Source: Apostichopus californicus
Taxonomy: Eukaryota > Echinodermata > Holothuroidea > Aspidochirotida > Stichopodidae
DNA: 64,000 nucleotides
Assembly (NCBI GenBank): GCA_020650975.1
Contig: JAIPMN010000634.1
Coordinates: forward strand, 44,922 to 108,921
Direction of reading: 5' to 3'
A program made the position numbers and the translations under genes. Of the stretch, positions 60,741 to 64,000 are shown one piece after another (the stretch's first letter is position 1; each line of letters begins with the position of its first letter). Below the pieces are notes generated by a model. That model worked only from the letters and a program-made list of their open reading frames with translations, searched no databases and had not been told where the DNA came from.

Positions 60741-61906
60741 ACTGACTATACCAGATAAAGAGGTGAATGCAGATAGCATCAACACCTTAAAGATGGCCAT
60801 TGGCCTTCTATCTATCAGCCAGCCACTTCCAGGAGATGATCCCAAGAAGAGGGTGGCACTTCAAGGTGAATTCAAGGTGAATAACTAAGCCCAGGTTGAG
60901 ATCTTCAGGCCTTGTTAACTTGTAATATGGCTACTGTAGTGTAACTAGTACTAGCCTAGGCCTAGTAAGGTGAATTTTCTTTGGTATTAGTTACATTATG
61001 AAATGATTGAAAAAGTGTAAGTTTTTAACAGGTTTTATATTTTAAATAGACCAACAGCGTATTTAAAGAAATACGCAACAAACAGGCGGCTTGGTTTACC
61101 TAACACATGAAATGAGTCCTATTTATTTAGTCCATTGGGTTGTAGTTCTGTAGTTACAATTACATATGTTGCTGTAGTCAGATGACAAAATCGTCCTACG
61201 AGGCGAGGTAAGAAAAACCTATTTGATGTCAGTTCCGCGAGAAAAGGAAAACATGTGAAGGCTCTCTGAGTCTGAGCTGCAAGGTATGGAACGCCAGGTC
61301 ATTCATTGTACCGCATCTGTTCGACGTTACTAGATAGGTCGGCCAGCTTTATGAACAACTTAACATGCAAAGTATTCTAACATAGACTCAACATCTCCAT
61401 ACAAGCCTTAGTAAAAAGATTGTACATTTTGGTAAAAAGACAGGCTTCAATAAATAAAAAACATGAGAACCGAAGATGCTTCAAATATTTTTGATTAACT
61501 TAGTTGTTTAGAGTCTCGTTCTTTTGGGGAATTTTTGAAGGATATGAGACAACCTTGCCATTTTCGGAGACATCGGCAACGAGTAACTATTGCGCGTTAT
61601 TCTGTATCTAGGTAGCTTGCGCGCGTGTGTGATTGCAATGAAGTCAGTTTTACAATCTGGCATATGTATATAGTCATATCATTAGTACTGCAATGTACTG
61701 CAGCCTACGAAAACTGACAATCTCAGCCAGTAATAGCTGCTCCAATCCTAGTCTTGCTGGTCGTTGTGTCTCTAGCTAGGCCTCTAACTTCTAAGTCCAT
61801 TAGTAATAGTAGTACTGTAGCCTACAAAAGGTTACTTTTTCGCGATAAGGTGCGTCTTTTAATTCTGCACCATTAGTGGCATTCTTTACTAGCCTAAGCT
61901 CCTGAA

Positions 61907-64000
61907 ATGGCAGATGATGACGAAGATCGGTGGTTGTATGGTGGTAAGCTTTGAATTGAGACAGTTACAGCCTCGGTTAGCCTAACGTTAGGCTACTTGT
62001 TTGGCCAAATACTCTGCCTGCGTAGCTAGGCTAGGCCAATGTTAAATTGCAGGCTTAATAATCAAGCTAGGCCTAGACATGTAGTTGCTGGTTTGTCTAT
62101 TAATTTTACTTATGTTATAGCTTCTTCAGTCCTAGATTCGTTTGTTTAATTTCGTTCCATAGCCTAGGCCCAAGTGAATATGAGTAGGCTAAATACATTG
62201 AATTTCCAATGAATCACAGCATATTTTCAAAATCAAATAGCTTTGAGATGTGCTACCCCTAGTATTACCCCTAGGCCTATTTGGCCAAGTATTCTTACTA
62301 CAACTAGCCTTATTGCAGTCAAATGTTAACTTAAAACTTGATGTTCTGTATTCTATCCTTTTATTATTGTTGATTATTGTTGATACTCCACTTGTCGATT
62401 CAGAATCAGATGTTTTTTCGTGATTAAACAACTTGTTGATGTAAAATTGCTTTCATATGTTTCACATTTACTTTACTTGTTAATGTTAAACATAGTGTCA
62501 AACCCAAAGCATACTTTTATTATAACAACCCATAAAATTTCATATTAATCATTATTATATGGTAATTGATGAAAATGAAACGTTTTAAAGATTATAGACC
62601 ATCAACAGTGATCTATTTCCTGAAATAATGAAGGGGTTTCTGTCAGAAATAAGTCACCCTCACACAGCCATAGGCCTACAAAGTCTAAGAAGATACTGAA
62701 ATGCAGTTTTTATATAGTAATGCAGGACTTTTCCCCCTCTTTTCCCCTTTGTCTGCCAAAGACATAAAATAACAGTATTCTAGAGGTTTCTCATATAAAT
62801 TGTCAACTAATTCAAAAAATTGAAAACAGCACTTTATGAAAGCTATATATACTAATGGATTATAGGTTAAGATTAAGTGAAATTTGAAAATTACCTCAAC
62901 CCCCTCCCCTCTTTGTTTCCATATATTGTACCTAGGTGGACCACATGTCCCAAATGTGCAGATGTCTATTTATCAAATTTAAATTTAAGGTGTTAAATTA
63001 TATTCCAACTTACACTGATTCAAATTTGCTTTGACTAACTCTTTATGCCAAAAGTTGAATAATTCACGGATTGGGAGTAAATAAGTTAAATTCAAGATGA
63101 GTGAGCCTCTCAATTGTATTGATTTCTCTCCTCTGGATTATTCTTTTAAAGTAAACATCTTGTGAAGTCTTTGTTGTATTTTGAAATTATTCATTGGTTG
63201 GAAAGATATGTACATGTATGTAAAACATGTATTCATGTATGTAGAATGTAGAAAACTGTAAAGATTACAGAACTTTTGCAATGTCTTACTGTTTTCATTT
63301 CATGTTGCATAACAGATTCTTCTGAAACTGGAGAGAATAAAGAAAGGTGAGATTATTGCTCTGTTTAATAAAATAACTTAAACTTTCTACCCTGACAATT
63401 CACCTAATTGTACTTGTTGAAATGTCTCAAATGACACGCTATCACATACCAGGGGAGGGGTGGGGGTGGAGATGTACTAATTATATATCAGATCGTTTAA
63501 AAAAAGCAACTACTATATAATGTATGATAACATTTTGCTACTTTGGTAGTCCACAGCCAAAATAGGAATCAGTTTACATTACAAAGAGGTTCCACAAATT
63601 TGATGAGAAATTTATGTTTAGAATAACTTTTAAAAGTCATAATAACAAAATTAAAAGAAAATCCAGATCTGTAAAGTTAGCAAACCTAAAGAACTGTTCG
63701 GCTTTCTTAATCTCATTTAGATGGGCTTATAGAACTTTGCGAGAAGATGTAGACCTGATCAGATGCATACAGTAGAATGATTTTGGAATGTAGTATCCTC
63801 CAAGTGACCTCTTTTCATATCATTTCATTTACTAAAGTGTACCAACGCAATCACTTTTTTTTTGGTCTCATCCTCGAATCATATCACATCGTAATCAAGC
63901 AGTGACAATAGATGGAAGCGTTTGCCTGTCCCTTGGTACTTTTGTAACCTCAGTGTTTATAGACTTCACAATTATACAGTTGACATTCAATTTGCAAGAT
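61907..64000 (+). CDS. FIP1L1: FIP1L1, 5' end (pre-mRNA 3'-end processing factor)
   Basis: Two exons are visible: 61907-61943 and 63316-63346, joined in frame (GGT G to AT TCT); the gene continues past the window. They encode MADDDEDRWLYGDSSETGEN plus KE. An acidic leader running into WLYGD is the hallmark of the Fip1 N-terminus (human EEEEWLYG). FIP1L1 is part of CPSF; it binds U-rich RNA and tethers poly(A) polymerase. Only 22 codons can be read, so the call rests on this motif, the ATG and good splice sites (GTAAGC, GTGAGA donors; AACAG acceptor). The core Fip1 domain lies outside the window. The rest to 64000 is intron with no feature seen. Confidence 0.75.

Larger units (their letters stand above)
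59514..61906. other. Head-to-head spacer between POLR1H and FIP1L1
   Basis: Should contain both promoters. It is interrupted by a LINE relic and an inverted-repeat element (listed separately). The part from about 60900 to 61906 looks unique, with repeated CCTAGGCC/TAGGCT-like words, and probably carries the FIP1L1 promoter and 5' UTR. Confidence 0.5.

Overview
The window is animal nuclear DNA. It is AT-rich and carries intron-rich, multi-exon genes on both strands with GT-AG introns, plus many minisatellites, decayed LINE pieces and small repeats. All gene models here were built by hand from splice sites and reading frame. Five of them match conserved animal proteins over their full length, and a sixth matches at its 5' end. 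A single CYFIP gene and the marine-invertebrate style of repeat suggest an invertebrate deuterostome, perhaps an echinoderm. That placement is an inference with modest confidence.

Layout from left to right. (1) 347-5570 (+): the last five visible exons of a WD40-repeat protein I cannot name. (2) 8791-14752 (+): WDR55, a nucleolar WD40 ribosome-biogenesis factor, 8 exons, 364 aa. (3) 18501-40114 (-): CYFIP (Sra1/PIR121), the Rac-sensing subunit of the WAVE complex, 27 coding exons, 1254 aa. (4) 41703-43978 (+): ANAPC15 (APC15), 4 exons, 121 aa. (5) 46007-54005 (-): VPS36, the GLUE-domain subunit of ESCRT-II, 14 exons, 382 aa. (6) 57334-59513 (-): POLR1H (RPA12), 4 exons, 120 aa. (7) 61907 to beyond the window (+): the first two exons of FIP1L1, a cleavage and polyadenylation factor. 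WDR55/CYFIP and ANAPC15/VPS36 are tail-to-tail pairs. CYFIP/ANAPC15 and POLR1H/FIP1L1 are head-to-head pairs. These are housekeeping genes of unrelated pathways, and nothing suggests a functional cluster.

Repeats carry most of the novelty. A 94-bp tandem array in CYFIP intron 22 is built from the 3' end of exon 22, including its splice donor and the codons for the Rac1 D-site residues Tyr967 and Gly971. The 6-kb last intron of CYFIP holds a 46-bp array and a long array of about 37 bp with higher-order structure. A 57-bp array of 17 copies begins about 20 bases upstream of the VPS36 start codon. The end of ANAPC15 has a partial duplicate that keeps the last codons and stop, and a short repeat tail follows it; the same tail lies in VPS36 intron 3 beside a degenerate hammerhead-ribozyme-like core. 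Two LINE reverse-transcriptase relics (WDR55 intron 4, and between POLR1H and FIP1L1) and one inverted-repeat element complete the picture. I saw no CRISPR array, rRNA, confident tRNA, or LTR or viral element.
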